A stretch of DNA of 64,000 nt from Candidatus Thiodiazotropha endolucinida (GCF_001715975.1 NZ_MARB01000006.1:124001-188000); one strand, 5' to 3'. Positions 25,876 through 35,653 are shown, counted from the stretch's first letter. A program made the numbers and translations. The notes: generated by a model not told the origin, from the letters alone.

Positions 25876-26994
25876 ATGATTCAAACTCGACTGAAGATGG
25901 CTTTCCGGTGGTTGATGTTTTCGGCTGCTCTGCTGTCGCCGCCGTGGGTATCTGCCGAACGGGTATGGGAGCTCTATGAAGCGGAGGTTCCGGTTCACGG
26001 TCAGAGTGCACAAGCGAGGGCGGATGGAATTCGCTCGGCCTTTGCCAGCGTAATCGTGAAGGTGAGTGGCGATCGCGGCCTTTTGAACCATCCCGAAATC
26101 CACGGCGTCCTTAAAAAAGCGTCCGCATATATCCAGCAATATCGTTATAAGACGCTTGAAACCTCCAATCCTGAGGCTGCACCGGATTCACCGGATCGCC
26201 TGTTGTGGGTGCGTTTCGATGAGCGGGCGGTCAATCGTCTGCTACGCCAGAGCGGTGTGCCGGTGTGGGGTGGTACGCGACCATCCATCCTGGTCTGGTT
26301 GGGCCAGGAACAGGGTGCGCGACGTGACCTGCTGTCACTCGAGCGGGAACGGCGCCTGAGACACTATTTAAACAGAGTGGGGGAGTCACGGGGACTGTCA
26401 TTTCTCTGGCCACTCATGGATATAGAGGACCGAAACGCAATACGGGTAAGCGATCTGTGGGGCGGTTTTGAAGAGAACATCCGCCGGGCCTCTGCGCGAT
26501 ATCAGCCTGATGTGATTCTTGTCGGCCGTATGACCCGGCAGGGCTCACGCAGTTGGCGGGGTGAGTGGTTGCTCTATCTACCCGATAAGGTCAATCGCTG
26601 GCAGACCAGTGCCGAAGGTAAAGTGGCCCTTGCCAGTGAGGGCTTGAATCAAGCCGTTGATGCCCTTGCGTTGCGATTTGCTCCACAACAGGTTACTCAG
26701 GGGGAAACCGATATCAGGATTCGCGTACACGGACTTACAAGGTTGGCAGACTTTGTATTGGTTAAAGAATATCTGCAGTCGTTGGCGATGATCGAACAAC
26801 TTGATCTGCTATCGGCTGATACCGAAAAGGTTAATTTCAAGGTCCGTATTCATGGCAGTAGGGAGGCATTGGAGCGTGGTATTCAGCTTGGTTCCGTGCT
26901 CGAGCCGGTGGAATCCCTCGATTATGCGGCAGCAGTTGAAAATAAGAACCCAGAGGTGGTTGTTGGCGAAAGTCTGGTATATCGCTTGCGTTAG
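25876..26994 (+). CDS. DUF2066 exported protein
   Basis: About 372 residues. Signal peptide FRWLMFSAALLSPPWVSA, then the DUF2066 pattern: LYEAEVPVHGQSAQARADGIRSAFASVIVKVSGDRGLL and PSILVWLGQEQGARRDLLS. Function unknown. The family typically lies between purM and a CDP-alcohol phosphatidyltransferase in Gammaproteobacteria, exactly as here. A GTG at 25858 would add six residues. Neither start has a strong ribosome-binding site. The stop TAG begins a short family-B repeat match. Confidence 0.85.
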   Translation: MIQTRLKMAFRWLMFSAALLSPPWVSAERVWELYEAEVPVHGQSAQARADGIRSAFASVIVKVSGDRGLLNHPEIHGVLKKASAYIQQYRYKTLETSNPEAAPDSPDRLLWVRFDERAVNRLLRQSGVPVWGGTRPSILVWLGQEQGARRDLLSLERERRLRHYLNRVGESRGLSFLWPLMDIEDRNAIRVSDLWGGFEENIRRASARYQPDVILVGRMTRQGSRSWRGEWLLYLPDKVNRWQTSAEGKVALASEGLNQAVDALALRFAPQQVTQGETDIRIRVHGLTRLADFVLVKEYLQSLAMIEQLDLLSADTEKVNFKVRIHGSREALERGIQLGSVLEPVESLDYAAAVENKNPEVVVGESLVYRLR

Positions 26995-27119
26995 GGCCTC
27001 TGAAAGCATCTAACAATATGGGAAACTACACACGATTCACGCCTAGCGGGGTTGTCATTCGTACATCTAGAGTGATTACACATCGCTCATTCAGCCTTGC
27101 TGGACAAACAGTAATCCCG

Positions 27120-27154
27120 CCAGGACCGATTGGATGAGTGTTCACTGGCCCTAG
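27120..27154. repeat. Short palindrome-ended repeat (family B, copy 3)
   Basis: 35 bases aligned without gaps to 23094-23128 with 29 identities (GATTGGATGAGTGTTCACTGG in the centre region). It sits 23 bases upstream of the phosphatidyltransferase start. The left arm has drifted (CCAGGACC) and the right arm GGCCCTAG is intact. Confidence 0.75.
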
Positions 27155-27177
27155 CATGATACGGAGCCGCCATTTCG

Positions 27178-27732
27178 ATGCAGAGTAAGGATATCCCCAA
27201 CCTGATCAGTGTACTGCGCATCTTATTGACTATCCCGATTGTCTGGTTGTTGTTTGAACATGAGTTCTCCTATGCCCTGATACTGTTCGCAGTAGCCGGT
27301 ATTTCCGACGGCATCGATGGCTTCCTCGCAAAACGGTTTGGTTGGCAAAGTCATCTGGGAGGTTTACTCGATCCTTTAGCCGACAAAGCCCTGCTGATGA
27401 GTTCATTTCTGGTGCTCGGAGGTTTGGGGCTGATTCCCGTCTGGCTGGTGATCCTTGTGATCTTCCGCGATCTCACCATTATGGGTGGAGCGCTCTATTA
27501 TAATTTCAGTGTTGAAGAACTGGACGCTAATCCAAGCTTGATCAGTAAGTTGAACACATTGTTACAGATAGTGCTGGTGCTGTTGGTAGTGACAAATGCC
27601 GGCCCCTTTACCCTGCCTTCCCAGCTGTTGACCTGGCTCACCTGGGTTACCGGATTCACCACCCTGGTCAGTGGTATTGCCTATGTCTGGGTATGGACAA
27701 ACAAGGCTCGTGACAAAGGCTGGCACGGGTGA
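27178..27732 (+). CDS. CDP-alcohol phosphatidyltransferase family protein (PgsA-like)
   Basis: 184 residues with four to five membrane helices. The CDP-alcohol motif is complete: SDGIDGFLAKRFGWQSHLGG then LLDPLADK (D..DG..A.R........G...D...D form, with K-R at the Arg position). The family makes phosphatidylglycerol-phosphate or other phospholipids from CDP-diacylglycerol. Because housekeeping pgsA usually sits by uvrC, this DUF2066-linked copy is more likely the second family member often seen in this neighbourhood, with acceptor unknown. Confidence 0.85.
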   Translation: MQSKDIPNLISVLRILLTIPIVWLLFEHEFSYALILFAVAGISDGIDGFLAKRFGWQSHLGGLLDPLADKALLMSSFLVLGGLGLIPVWLVILVIFRDLTIMGGALYYNFSVEELDANPSLISKLNTLLQIVLVLLVVTNAGPFTLPSQLLTWLTWVTGFTTLVSGIAYVWVWTNKARDKGWHG

Positions 27733-27886
27733 CACCGTCGCGGATTGGAGGTTGTAATATCCGCTACCAGCGTATGGCTGGATATATAGCAGATAAGTCT
27801 GTAGTACGGATGGTGTTATTCTTTGGTCATGTTTAGACTTCACGACATATCAACTGAGAGTAGATTGAAATCATGGAGGAGAATAA

Positions 27887-28438
27887 ATGAAATACCTGAC
27901 TGTTATTGTCGTTGGCGGTTGCCTACTGTTGTCTTCTGCAGCCATTTCTGAAGAGTCTGTCAAGGGTGCAGGTATAGACGGGAATCGCTATATCGGGGTT
28001 ATGGTCTCTTCCCCGCAATACAAGGAGGATGATTCCAATACCGATTTTCGCAGTGCCGGCTTGCTGGTGCGAGGGGGCATGGAGTTCAATGAGTTTCTGG
28101 CAGTTGAAGGTCAGTTCGGTCTGTTTGGCGAGGATGTGGTCAATGACCGCAGCTATCAGATCGAGTACCTGTTGAGCGTCTACGCTAGGGGTAATCTCCC
28201 TCTCCTCGACAGCCGGACCCGACTCTATGCCTTAGCTGGAGTGACCCATTTTTCCGCTAATGTCCCCGGATTCAGCAGTGTGGATGAGACTGCGATTGGT
28301 TATGGTATTGGTCTCGAACTCTATGCGGACGAACAGAATGCGCTGACGCTTGAGTGGCTGCGTCATGCTGTCGGTGATATCCATAATGTCGACTACAAGC
28401 TGGAGTCGGCCAGTCTAGGGTTTGTACATCGCTTTTAG
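27887..28438 (+). CDS. Small outer-membrane beta-barrel protein
   Basis: 183 residues. AGGAG lies 6 bases before the ATG. Signal peptide MKYLTVIVVGGCLLLSSAAIS. The mature part alternates polar and hydrophobic residues in strands (RYIGVMVSSPQYKEDD, LLVRGGMEFNEFLAVEGQFGLFGE, ASLGFVHRF) and ends in Phe, typical of OmpA/OmpW-like 8-stranded barrels. No specific function is seen. Confidence 0.75.
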   Translation: MKYLTVIVVGGCLLLSSAAISEESVKGAGIDGNRYIGVMVSSPQYKEDDSNTDFRSAGLLVRGGMEFNEFLAVEGQFGLFGEDVVNDRSYQIEYLLSVYARGNLPLLDSRTRLYALAGVTHFSANVPGFSSVDETAIGYGIGLELYADEQNALTLEWLRHAVGDIHNVDYKLESASLGFVHRF

Positions 28439-28476
28439 GGACTTTGTAACAGCCTGCAGGGTGCCGTGCATTGGTG

Positions 28477-29349
28477 TCAGGCAAACACTGTCTGGGCATC
28501 GAATACCGGCCCATCGACACAGACCCGTTTCATTGCCGGCCCCTGAGGTGTCTGCACCTCCACCACACAGCCAGCGCAACCGCCAACGCCACAGGCCATG
28601 AACTCCTCCAGAGAGACCTGGCAGGGTATATTATGGTTGGCGGCTAGTTGTGCAACCGCTTCCAGCATCGGGTGGGGGCCGCAAGCAAAGATCTCAACCT
28701 CAGACAATGCCTGCATGTTTAGGGAGCTGATCCATTGTTCGGCCAACTCAGTGACATAGCCTTGAAATACACCAGGAAAACCCTGCAGACTGGCAAGCCT
28801 GCAGCCTATCCCCCAATCGTCCAGCAGCGGCATGCTGGCGATCACACCGTCGGCCAGACCGGGAATGATGATTTGAGAAGGGATCGATTGAAAAGGAAAC
28901 GGCACCTCAGAGCCGAGAATCACAAAGGGTTGTTTCTGCGGGTCTTTACGCAAGGAATCCGCCAGAAATACCATCGGAGGCATGCCGACACCACCGCCGA
29001 TCAAAAGGGGTTTATTACGGCCCGGGCTAGGGGAGAAGGGATTACCGATAGGGCCCAAGAGGCTGATCTTCTCCCCGGTCGTGCGTTTTGCCAGTAGTCC
29101 GGTTCCCTTGCCGACACGTTTATACAGCAGCTCAATCCAGCCATGTTTGGCGGAGCAGCGCATGATAGAGATCGGTCGGCGCATTGGAAGCTGCGGATCA
29201 CATGTGAGATGCACAAAACTGCCGGGCATTGCCTTTGCGGCGCAGTGGGGAGCGAGCAGGCGCATGATGAACTGATCACCGGCAAAAGCCTGGTGTGAAA
29301 GGATTTCAGCATCTTCAAGAAAGACGGTGTCACGTTGCATTTTCTTCAT
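28477..29349 (-). CDS. PyrK-like dihydroorotate dehydrogenase electron-transfer subunit
   Basis: 290 residues of the FNR/PyrK flavoprotein class. The FAD motif RRPISIM (RPxS) lies near 55, a NAD-binding GGGVGMPPM motif near 116, and a [2Fe-2S] site near the C-terminus (CGVGGCAGCVVEV...RVC). PyrK pairs with class 1B PyrD and passes electrons to NAD+. No pyrD is adjacent, and Gammaproteobacteria usually use quinone-linked PyrD, so the partner is open. The start overlaps pyrX by 20 bases. An ATG at 29340 is the alternative. Confidence 0.8.
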   Translation of the reverse strand: MKKMQRDTVFLEDAEILSHQAFAGDQFIMRLLAPHCAAKAMPGSFVHLTCDPQLPMRRPISIMRCSAKHGWIELLYKRVGKGTGLLAKRTTGEKISLLGPIGNPFSPSPGRNKPLLIGGGVGMPPMVFLADSLRKDPQKQPFVILGSEVPFPFQSIPSQIIIPGLADGVIASMPLLDDWGIGCRLASLQGFPGVFQGYVTELAEQWISSLNMQALSEVEIFACGPHPMLEAVAQLAANHNIPCQVSLEEFMACGVGGCAGCVVEVQTPQGPAMKRVCVDGPVFDAQTVFA

Positions 29350-30640
29350 GGGTATTCTGAGAATAGACCAATCGGCCTTTCAATAGTGTGTGGGTGACCC
29401 GTGCCGGCATTTCCCAACCCGTGAACGGTGTGTTTTTACCCGCGCTGAGGAGCTTCTCCTTGTCTACAATCCAGCGATGACGGGGATCGAAAATACAGAT
29501 ATCCGCCGGGTGGTTTGGCGTCAATCGCCCCATCCTCAAGCCGAGTATGTCCGCCGGGCCACAGGTCAGGCGGGCAATGGCGTCGCTCAGCTCTAGAACC
29601 CCCTGATCGACCAGTTTCAGGGTCAGTGGTAACAGGGTCTCGAGTCCCGAAATACCCGGTTCCGTATCGGGGAAGGGCGATGCCTTGGCGTCAGCCTCAT
29701 GGGGTTGATGGTCGGAACAGATCGCCTGAATGACGTTCTTTGCGACGGCATCGCGTAGGCCATTACGGTCACTGTCATTTCTCAGGGGGGGTCTGACATG
29801 GTGGTTGCTGTCGAAGCCCTCGATATCCGTTTCGCTCAGATGCAGCTGGTGGATGGCTACATCGGCACTGACCCGTCGCCCTTCACGCTTGGCCCATGCC
29901 ATGGTCCGCGCAGCACTTGCACTGGAAAGGGCGTGAAAGTGGATTACAGCTCCAGTGGTTTCCGCCAATGCAAGATCGCGGGCAACCGCGACTGTCTCAG
30001 CCGCTTCGGGAATGCCCGGCAGACCCAGCCGGTCGGCGACCTTGCCCTCATGTACACAACCGTTGTTACTGAGGTAGTGATCTTCCGGGCGTAAAATGAT
30101 CAGCAGATTGAATGTGGATGCATACTCCATGGCTCGGCGTTGAACCAGGGTATTGGCTAACGGGGTATAGGCATTGGTGACAGCTATGCAGCCAGCCGCC
30201 TTGAGTGCCGCCATCTCGCTCAGTCGATCGCCTTTCAGGGCCTGGGTAAGAGCCCCCTGGGGCAAAAGACGGCAATAGCCCGCTTTACGTGCCTTGTGTC
30301 GGATCTGTCCGACCACCGCGGGGGTGTCGATTACCGGATAGGTGTCAGGGGTGCAGCAGATTGTGGTGATCCCACCGCTGGCGGCGGCCTGGGTTTCACT
30401 GGCTATAGTGGCCTTGTGTTCCGCCCCGGGCTCCCGCAGGTTGGCGTTGAGATCGATCAGGCCGGGACAGACAACCTGTTCCTTGGCATCGATGGTGAGA
30501 GTTGCCTGAAACTCCCTTGGGGGGGAGCCGAGACAGAGGATTTTACCGCCGGCGATGTGCAGGTCAGTGATCTCGTCAATGCCGTTTGCCGGATCTATGA
30601 CCCTGCCACCGAGGATTGAGATGTCTTTCTTCTTTCTCAT
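29330..30640 (-). CDS. pyrX: Dihydroorotase-like protein lacking the metal site (PyrX/PyrC' type)
   Basis: 436 residues of the class I dihydroorotase fold. The metal-binding HxH of PGLIDLHVHLREPG is replaced: here it reads [10 protein letters not shown], with Asn65 and Asn67. Downstream segments are retained ([47 protein letters not shown]). In Pseudomonas the inactive PyrC' is an obligate structural partner of aspartate transcarbamoylase. The overlap with pyrB (4 bases, ATGA) supports that role here. An active pyrC should exist elsewhere in the genome. Confidence 0.9.
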   Translation of the reverse strand: MRKKKDISILGGRVIDPANGIDEITDLHIAGGKILCLGSPPREFQATLTIDAKEQVVCPGLIDLNANLREPGAEHKATIASETQAAASGGITTICCTPDTYPVIDTPAVVGQIRHKARKAGYCRLLPQGALTQALKGDRLSEMAALKAAGCIAVTNAYTPLANTLVQRRAMEYASTFNLLIILRPEDHYLSNNGCVHEGKVADRLGLPGIPEAAETVAVARDLALAETTGAVIHFHALSSASAARTMAWAKREGRRVSADVAIHQLHLSETDIEGFDSNHHVRPPLRNDSDRNGLRDAVAKNVIQAICSDHQPHEADAKASPFPDTEPGISGLETLLPLTLKLVDQGVLELSDAIARLTCGPADILGLRMGRLTPNHPADICIFDPRHRWIVDKEKLLSAGKNTPFTGWEMPARVTHTLLKGRLVYSQNTHEENAT

Positions 30641-31626
30641 CCCGCCACCTCCTGCATGCGCAGGTTCTGGGTGCCTATAACCTTCGAGATCACCGCCATG
30701 CGTATGGCAATGCCATAACTGACCTGCTGCAGGATTACGGATTTTGAACCGTCGGCTACCTGGGAGTCCATTTCGACACCGCGGTTGATGGGCCCTGGAT
30801 GCATTACGATCGCTTCCGAGTCGGCCAGTGCCAAGCGTTTTTCAGTGAGTCCGTAAAGACTGAAATACTCATGCTCAGAGGGGAGCAGTGCACCCTGCAT
30901 GCGCTCTTTTTGCAGACGCAGCATGATGATGACGTCCACATCCCAGATACCCTCTTCCATATTGTGATAGACATGAACACCGAGACTGCGCGCATCCGAC
31001 GGTAGCAGTGTGCGAGGAGCCACAGCTCGAACCTCCGAGACCCCGAGTGTATTCAGGGCGAGTATTTGCGAACGGGCTACCCGGGAGTGGAGTACATCGC
31101 CGACAATGGCTACCCGCAGTCCGGCAAATTCACCTTTATGCCGGCGGATGGTGAACATATCGAGCATCGCCTGGGTCGGATGGGCGTGACGACCGTCACC
31201 GGCATTGATGACGCCGACTCCCCGATCGGCGTGTTGTGCGATGAAATGGGCGGTTCCGCTGCTGGCGTGACGGACGATGAACATATCCACATGCATCGCT
31301 TCCAGATTGCGCAGCGTGTCCAATAGAGTTTCACCCTTGGAAGTGGCGGAAGCGCTGATGTTGAGGTTGAGGACATCCGCCGAAAGACGTTTCGCTGCCA
31401 ATTCGAAGGTGGTTCGTGTCCGGGTGCTGGTTTCAAAAAAGAGATTGGCGACGACCTTACCCCGGCATAGGGGGACTTTCTTAATGGTTCTTTCGGAGAC
31501 GCCGGTGAATCCCTCTGCCGTGTCGAGGATTTCAGTCAGTGTCGCCCTATCAAGTCCATCGATGGTAAGGAAGTGGAGCAGTCTCTGTTCATCGTCCAGT
31601 TGCAGGGTTTTATTGCTGAAACTCAT
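30637..31626 (-). CDS. pyrB: Aspartate carbamoyltransferase catalytic chain
   Basis: 329 residues. First committed step of pyrimidine synthesis. The carbamoyl-phosphate loop [19 protein letters not shown], the motif [12 protein letters not shown], and the aspartate-side segment [18 protein letters not shown] are intact. With pyrX it fits the class A (PyrB-PyrC') holoenzyme of Pseudomonas. No pyrI is present. Confidence 0.97.
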   Translation of the reverse strand: MSFSNKTLQLDDEQRLLHFLTIDGLDRATLTEILDTAEGFTGVSERTIKKVPLCRGKVVANLFFETSTRTRTTFELAAKRLSADVLNLNISASATSKGETLLDTLRNLEAMHVDMFIVRHASSGTAHFIAQHADRGVGVINAGDGRHAHPTQAMLDMFTIRRHKGEFAGLRVAIVGDVLHSRVARSQILALNTLGVSEVRAVAPRTLLPSDARSLGVHVYHNMEEGIWDVDVIIMLRLQKERMQGALLPSEHEYFSLYGLTEKRLALADSEAIVMHPGPINRGVEMDSQVADGSKSVILQQVSYGIAIRMAVISKVIGTQNLRMQEVAG

Positions 31627-31632
31627 AGCCGT

Positions 31633-32187
31633 CTAACCTTGTTCATCACTGCGGGAACGCCGATTTGTCTTGGTGCCGATCACCAACCCGAGCGGCTCGG
31701 GCCCAATCAAGGTGATATGCTGGTTCTGCTCCAGCTCCGGGTGCAAACCGACCACGTCAGGCTGTATCGGCAATTCCCGCCCGCTGCGGTCGACCAGTGT
31801 GGCCAATATGATCGATGCAGGACGTCCATAGTCGAAGATCTCATTCAGTGCCGCCCGGATTGTCCTTCCCGTATGCAGGACATCATCTACCAGGATGATA
31901 TGACGATCATCCACCGGTATAGGGAGATCGGAAGGGTGAACTTCGGGATTCATTCCGATGCGCGTAAAGTCATCCCGATAAAATGAGATATCCAGTGTGC
32001 CGAGAGGATCATCCAATTGGAGCTGGTTGTGCAGTATTTCAGCCAACCAGACACCGCCGGTACGGATACCGATCATCAACGGATCTGTTATCCCCCTCGA
32101 GTTCAACAGAGAATGAACTTTGTCCGCCATTACGTCTACCAGAGGTCTCACCTCATTGGCATCCATATACATTTTTCTATTGTTCAT
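31633..32187 (-). CDS. pyrR: Bifunctional pyrimidine regulator / uracil phosphoribosyltransferase PyrR
   Basis: 184 residues. The PRPP-binding motif is VDDVLHTGRTIRAALNEI. Other typical PyrR segments are IGIRTGGVWLAEIL and LATLVDRSGRELPIQPDVVG. In Bacillus PyrR attenuates pyr mRNA. In Gammaproteobacteria with gshB-yqgE-ruvX-pyrR-pyrB its regulatory role is less clear, and no attenuator was recognised in front of pyrB (6-base gap). The start overlaps the ruvX stop by 11 bases. Confidence 0.94.
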   Translation of the reverse strand: MNNRKMYMDANEVRPLVDVMADKVHSLLNSRGITDPLMIGIRTGGVWLAEILHNQLQLDDPLGTLDISFYRDDFTRIGMNPEVHPSDLPIPVDDRHIILVDDVLHTGRTIRAALNEIFDYGRPASIILATLVDRSGRELPIQPDVVGLHPELEQNQHITLIGPEPLGLVIGTKTNRRSRSDEQG

Positions 32188-32575
32188 TTAACCAGGTTTC
32201 CAGTATGAGTTTGGCTGCTACGGCGTCATAGTCTTCCAATCGCTTGGCATTATGTCCCAGTCTGTCCCTTGCTTCGAAGGAGCTGTAACGCTCATCAGCC
32301 AGATAGACCTTGATATGAAATCGCCCCTCAAGTTGTCGGGAGAAGCGTAATGCCGGTTGTGTGGCATCTGTTTCGCTGTCATCCACATCGAGTGGCAGAC
32401 CGACTACAAGGGCCTGAGGTCTCCACTCTTCAATAAGGCTCGCGATGCGTTGCCAATCGGGTTTATGATTAACCAAATGCAGTGTTTCCAGCGCGGTTGC
32501 CGTACCTGTCACCGTTTGCCCGACAGCTACGCCTATTTTACGGCTGCCGTAATCGAACCCTAGCAGGGTGCCCAT
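32177..32575 (-). CDS. ruvX: Putative pre-16S rRNA nuclease / Holliday junction resolvase YqgF (RuvX)
   Basis: 132 residues with the RNase H-like fold: LLGFDYGSRKIGVAVGQTVTG (first catalytic Asp), VVGLPLDVDDSET and VYLADERYSSFEARDRL with the conserved Glu. In E. coli it processes the 5' end of 16S rRNA. It is essential in many bacteria. It lies 13 bases after yqgE, the usual pairing. Confidence 0.95.
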   Translation of the reverse strand: MGTLLGFDYGSRKIGVAVGQTVTGTATALETLHLVNHKPDWQRIASLIEEWRPQALVVGLPLDVDDSETDATQPALRFSRQLEGRFHIKVYLADERYSSFEARDRLGHNAKRLEDYDAVAAKLILETWLNEQ

Positions 32576-32588
32576 CCGATATCGCTCT

Positions 32589-33152
32589 CTACGCGTGGCC
32601 AGTATCGCCGCTCAACAGGTTCAGGTCCACGCCGAGCAGATCGGCGGCTGCCTGCCAACGCTCATCGCTGGCCCGGTTGAAGATGATGTCGCTCTCAGCC
32701 GGTCCGCTCAGCCAGGCATTCTGAGCCAATTCACTCTCAAGTTGGCCCGCTCCCCAGCCGGCGTATCCAAGGGCAACAAGATTGTGTTCAGGACCCTTGC
32801 CGGTAGCGATGGCCTCAAGGATATCCAGTGAGGTTGTGACACTGATTTCTGCGGTGACCTTCAGTGTCGATGCCCATTCCGTACTGGAATCGTGCAGCAC
32901 AAATCCCCGGTCACTCTGTACAGGACCACCGATGTAGACCGGCTGTTCGGCGATGTCGTTGGTACTGATCTGTATCTCCAGTTGTTCGAATATATCCGCC
33001 AGATGCAGATCCATAGGACGATTGATGACTATACCCATAGCACCGTCAGTGGTGTGTTCACATATATAGGTGACGGTATGGAAGAAATTCGGGTCCTCGA
33101 GGCGCGGCATGGCGATGAGGAAATGGTTGGTTAAATTGGTTTCAGGACGCAT
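32589..33152 (-). CDS. YqgE/AlgH family protein (DUF179)
   Basis: 187 residues. It begins NLTNHFLIAMPRLEDPNFFHTVTYICEH, with GIVINRPMDLHLADIFEQL and the YIGGPVQSDRGFVLH motif characteristic of UPF0301. AlgH affects alginate regulation in Pseudomonas, but the biochemical role is unknown. Conserved partner of ruvX. Confidence 0.94.
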   Translation of the reverse strand: MRPETNLTNHFLIAMPRLEDPNFFHTVTYICEHTTDGAMGIVINRPMDLHLADIFEQLEIQISTNDIAEQPVYIGGPVQSDRGFVLHDSSTEWASTLKVTAEISVTTSLDILEAIATGKGPEHNLVALGYAGWGAGQLESELAQNAWLSGPAESDIIFNRASDERWQAAADLLGVDLNLLSGDTGHA

Positions 33153-33191
33153 GGCCTATAGTATCCAGTTGCAGACGCCCCGCTGCAACAG

Positions 33192-34052
33192 CTATTGCGA
33201 GTTGAGCCGGCCGCTGCGTAAAAACTGCCAGGTGCGGGTGATATCAAGAATATCGGTCTCTTTTCTGATCTCGTTGGGAAAGGGTGAAAAGGGGGCGGCC
33301 AAACGCACGATTCGGACTGCGGCGTCATCAAGGATCTTATGGCCGGAGGAATGGAGCACCTTGATCTGTTCAACGCTGCCATCAGCCTTTACCGCCACAT
33401 GGAGTACCAGATTGCCGTAGAGTCTGCTCCTTTTTGCCTGGTCAGGATAGTTGAGATTACCTATTCGTTCCACTTTTCTCCGCCAGGCATCCAGGTATGC
33501 GGCATATTTATACTCTTTTGTGCTGGCGTTTATCGACTTTCGCTTGGGCATTTTTGCATAGGCCCGGGTCTTTTTTTCCAACTCGGCGGTCACTCTGGCT
33601 ATTTCCAATGCCTTACTGCTCAACAGCTGTTTGGTTGAAGGGGTGGGTGGAGGGGCTTCCCGGGGCGGCGGAGTAGGTGTCTTCAGCTTGGAGGTCGCAG
33701 TGTTGAGTAGTGGCTTTTGGGGTTGTGGTGTCACCGGTTCTGTCGGTGTCGACAATTCGGGTATTGGTAGAGCCAGCGGTGCCGCGGCCTCTGATGTCGG
33801 GGGTTTGGCCGGTTTGCTCTCCTCGCCTCCGCCCTGTTGACTGGATTGGGCAAGAAAATCGGGTTTTTCATCCGTCTTGTTCTCTTCCGTTGGGCGTCGC
33901 AGCACCATCACCTCCAGGCTTTGCTGGCGAAATTCCGGTTTGCTTTTTTCGGTTGGTTTGAAGGTGATGCCCAGAATGACGAAGGCATGGACGCAGGCAG
34001 CGGCGAAGAGACTCACGCCCAATAGATCAGTCTGTTTGCCGATGACCATCAT
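33192..34052 (-). CDS. TonB family energy transducer
   Basis: 286 residues. One N-terminal membrane helix (about 12-30, SLFAAACVHAFVILGITF), a Pro-rich periplasmic spacer (about 95-140, STPTEPVTPQPQKP and TPTPPPREAPPPTPS) and a C-terminal TonB fold (YPDQAKRSRLYGNLVLHVAV, IKVLHSSGHKILDDAAVRIV). TonB links proton motive force to outer-membrane receptors through ExbB/ExbD, which are not in the window. The position between gshB and yqgE is conserved in Pseudomonas-like genomes. It overlaps gshB by 4 bases. Confidence 0.88.
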   Translation of the reverse strand: MMVIGKQTDLLGVSLFAAACVHAFVILGITFKPTEKSKPEFRQQSLEVMVLRRPTEENKTDEKPDFLAQSSQQGGGEESKPAKPPTSEAAAPLALPIPELSTPTEPVTPQPQKPLLNTATSKLKTPTPPPREAPPPTPSTKQLLSSKALEIARVTAELEKKTRAYAKMPKRKSINASTKEYKYAAYLDAWRRKVERIGNLNYPDQAKRSRLYGNLVLHVAVKADGSVEQIKVLHSSGHKILDDAAVRIVRLAAPFSPFPNEIRKETDILDITRTWQFLRSGRLNSQ

Positions 34053-34999
34053 TTGTTTAGCTTATTGCTAATCGCATCCATTAGATCTGCAGCGATATCG
34101 AGTCCATACTGGTTATCCAGTTCTCTGATACAGGTGGGGCTGGTGACGTTTATCTCTGTCAGATAGTCACCGATAACATCGAGCCCTGCAAACAGAATTC
34201 CCTTCGACCTGAGTGCCGGACCCACCTGTTCGGCGATCCATCTGTCACGCTCTGTAAGGGGTACGCCCTTACCCCTGCCGCCAGCCGCCAGATTACCCCT
34301 GGTCTCGCCTTCTGCGGGGATTCTCGCTAGCGCAAAAGGTATAGGTTCTCCATCAATCATGAGTATACGCTTGTCACCGTTTGAAATCTCAGGAATGAAT
34401 CGCTGAGCCATGGCGTAACGGCTGCCATGGCGGGTCAATGTCTCTATGATTACACCCAGATTGGGATCATTCCGGGCTATCCGGAATACAGACTCACCAC
34501 CCATTCCCCCCAAGGGTTTGAGGATCACATCACCCTGTTCCTGATGGAATGTGCGGATCTCATCGGCGTTCCGGGTTACCAGGGTGGGAGGGGTGCACTG
34601 GGGGAAGTGGCTGGTATACAGCTTTTCATTGGCATCGCGCAGACTGTTGGGGCGATTGACCACCAGGCAGCCGTGCATTTCGGCCTGCTCCAAAAGATAA
34701 GTCGAATAGATATACTCCATGTCGAACGGTGGGTCTTTGCGCATCAATACGACATCCAACTGATGCAGGGGCAGTATGTGTCTTTCACCGAACTCAAACC
34801 ATTTCGATCGATCATCCCGGACCTGCAGGTCACAGGTCGATGCCCAGCAGACACCATCCTTTAGTGAGAGGTTTTTCTGTTCCATATAGTGAATTCGCCA
34901 GCCCTTGGCCTGTGCGGCAAGTAACATTGCGAAAGTACTGTCTTTTTGAATTTTGATGGTACCGATGGGGTCCATCACTACGCCGAGTTGTATGGTCAT
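34049..34999 (-). CDS. gshB: Glutathione synthetase
   Basis: 316 residues. Second step of glutathione synthesis (gamma-Glu-Cys + Gly + ATP). Signature segments are LGVVMDPIGTIKIQKDSTFAML, VLMRKDPPFDMEYIYSTYLL, the ATP-grasp loop VILKPLGGMGGESVFRI, and NVTSPTCIRELD near the end. It is the first gene of the minus-strand operon through pyrB/pyrX. Confidence 0.97.
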   Translation of the reverse strand: MTIQLGVVMDPIGTIKIQKDSTFAMLLAAQAKGWRIHYMEQKNLSLKDGVCWASTCDLQVRDDRSKWFEFGERHILPLHQLDVVLMRKDPPFDMEYIYSTYLLEQAEMHGCLVVNRPNSLRDANEKLYTSHFPQCTPPTLVTRNADEIRTFHQEQGDVILKPLGGMGGESVFRIARNDPNLGVIIETLTRHGSRYAMAQRFIPEISNGDKRILMIDGEPIPFALARIPAEGETRGNLAAGGRGKGVPLTERDRWIAEQVGPALRSKGILFAGLDVIGDYLTEINVTSPTCIRELDNQYGLDIAADLMDAISNKLNK

Positions 35000-35272
35000 G
35001 GAGGCATCTTAATGGGCAAAAACAGAGTTAAGTTTTTAAATTCATTGCCGATATGGTGACTTACATATGGCAGTCAGCGACTTATTGCAAGCTTTAAGTT
35101 TCTGAATTGGGAAGTATATTCTTGATGCAGACAGGCTGTCTTGCTATTTTGGGGGTGTTATATATCAGGTTAATGGAACTGACCGGGTGTAGAGTTCCTC
35201 TGATGGTGCACCCCTATATGCTCGAGAGGGTAGTGTCGGAGTTAACTTAGATAATAATTGAGGTGTATTGCG

Positions 35273-35653
35273 ATGGCGACACGGTATGCCCGTATCACCT
35301 GCGAATTTTATATCTTTTTGAAATTCAAGGTATTTGCGCTGTTTGCAATGCTCTTGTTCGCTCAGTTTACTGTTGCTGAGGAGGATCCCTACCTGTCAGC
35401 TATTTCGTCTGAAGCTGAAAAGGTGGAGTCAACTGAAACCACCACTGGCAGTGAAGTTGACGATGAAGATGTGGTTGACGGGCCAAGCCTGAAGGCATTC
35501 GAGGAGGATCTCAAGGCGAGTTACATGGGTAGTTTTACTTTTTATAAAAAATTGCCAAGACGCTCTCGTGAAGAGGTATTCGAAGAGTACAAAGGTGGGG
35601 CCTCGATCGATGAGATACGTAAAAAGATTATGGATCGCTTTCTCAATCAATAG
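35273..35653 (+). CDS. Small exported acidic protein, unknown function
   Basis: 126 residues from the ATG at 35273, with TGAGGTG eight bases upstream. A hydrophobic segment (about 20-36, VFALFAMLLFAQFTVAEE) looks like a signal peptide or anchor. It is followed by an acidic low-complexity stretch (SEVDDEDVVDG) and a conserved-looking helical end (ASYMGSFTFYKKLPRRSREEVFEEY, then DEIRKKIMDRFL). I recognise no domain. It precedes an exported rhodanese by 75 bases in the same direction and may be co-transcribed. Confidence 0.65.
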   Translation: MATRYARITCEFYIFLKFKVFALFAMLLFAQFTVAEEDPYLSAISSEAEKVESTETTTGSEVDDEDVVDGPSLKAFEEDLKASYMGSFTFYKKLPRRSREEVFEEYKGGASIDEIRKKIMDRFLNQ

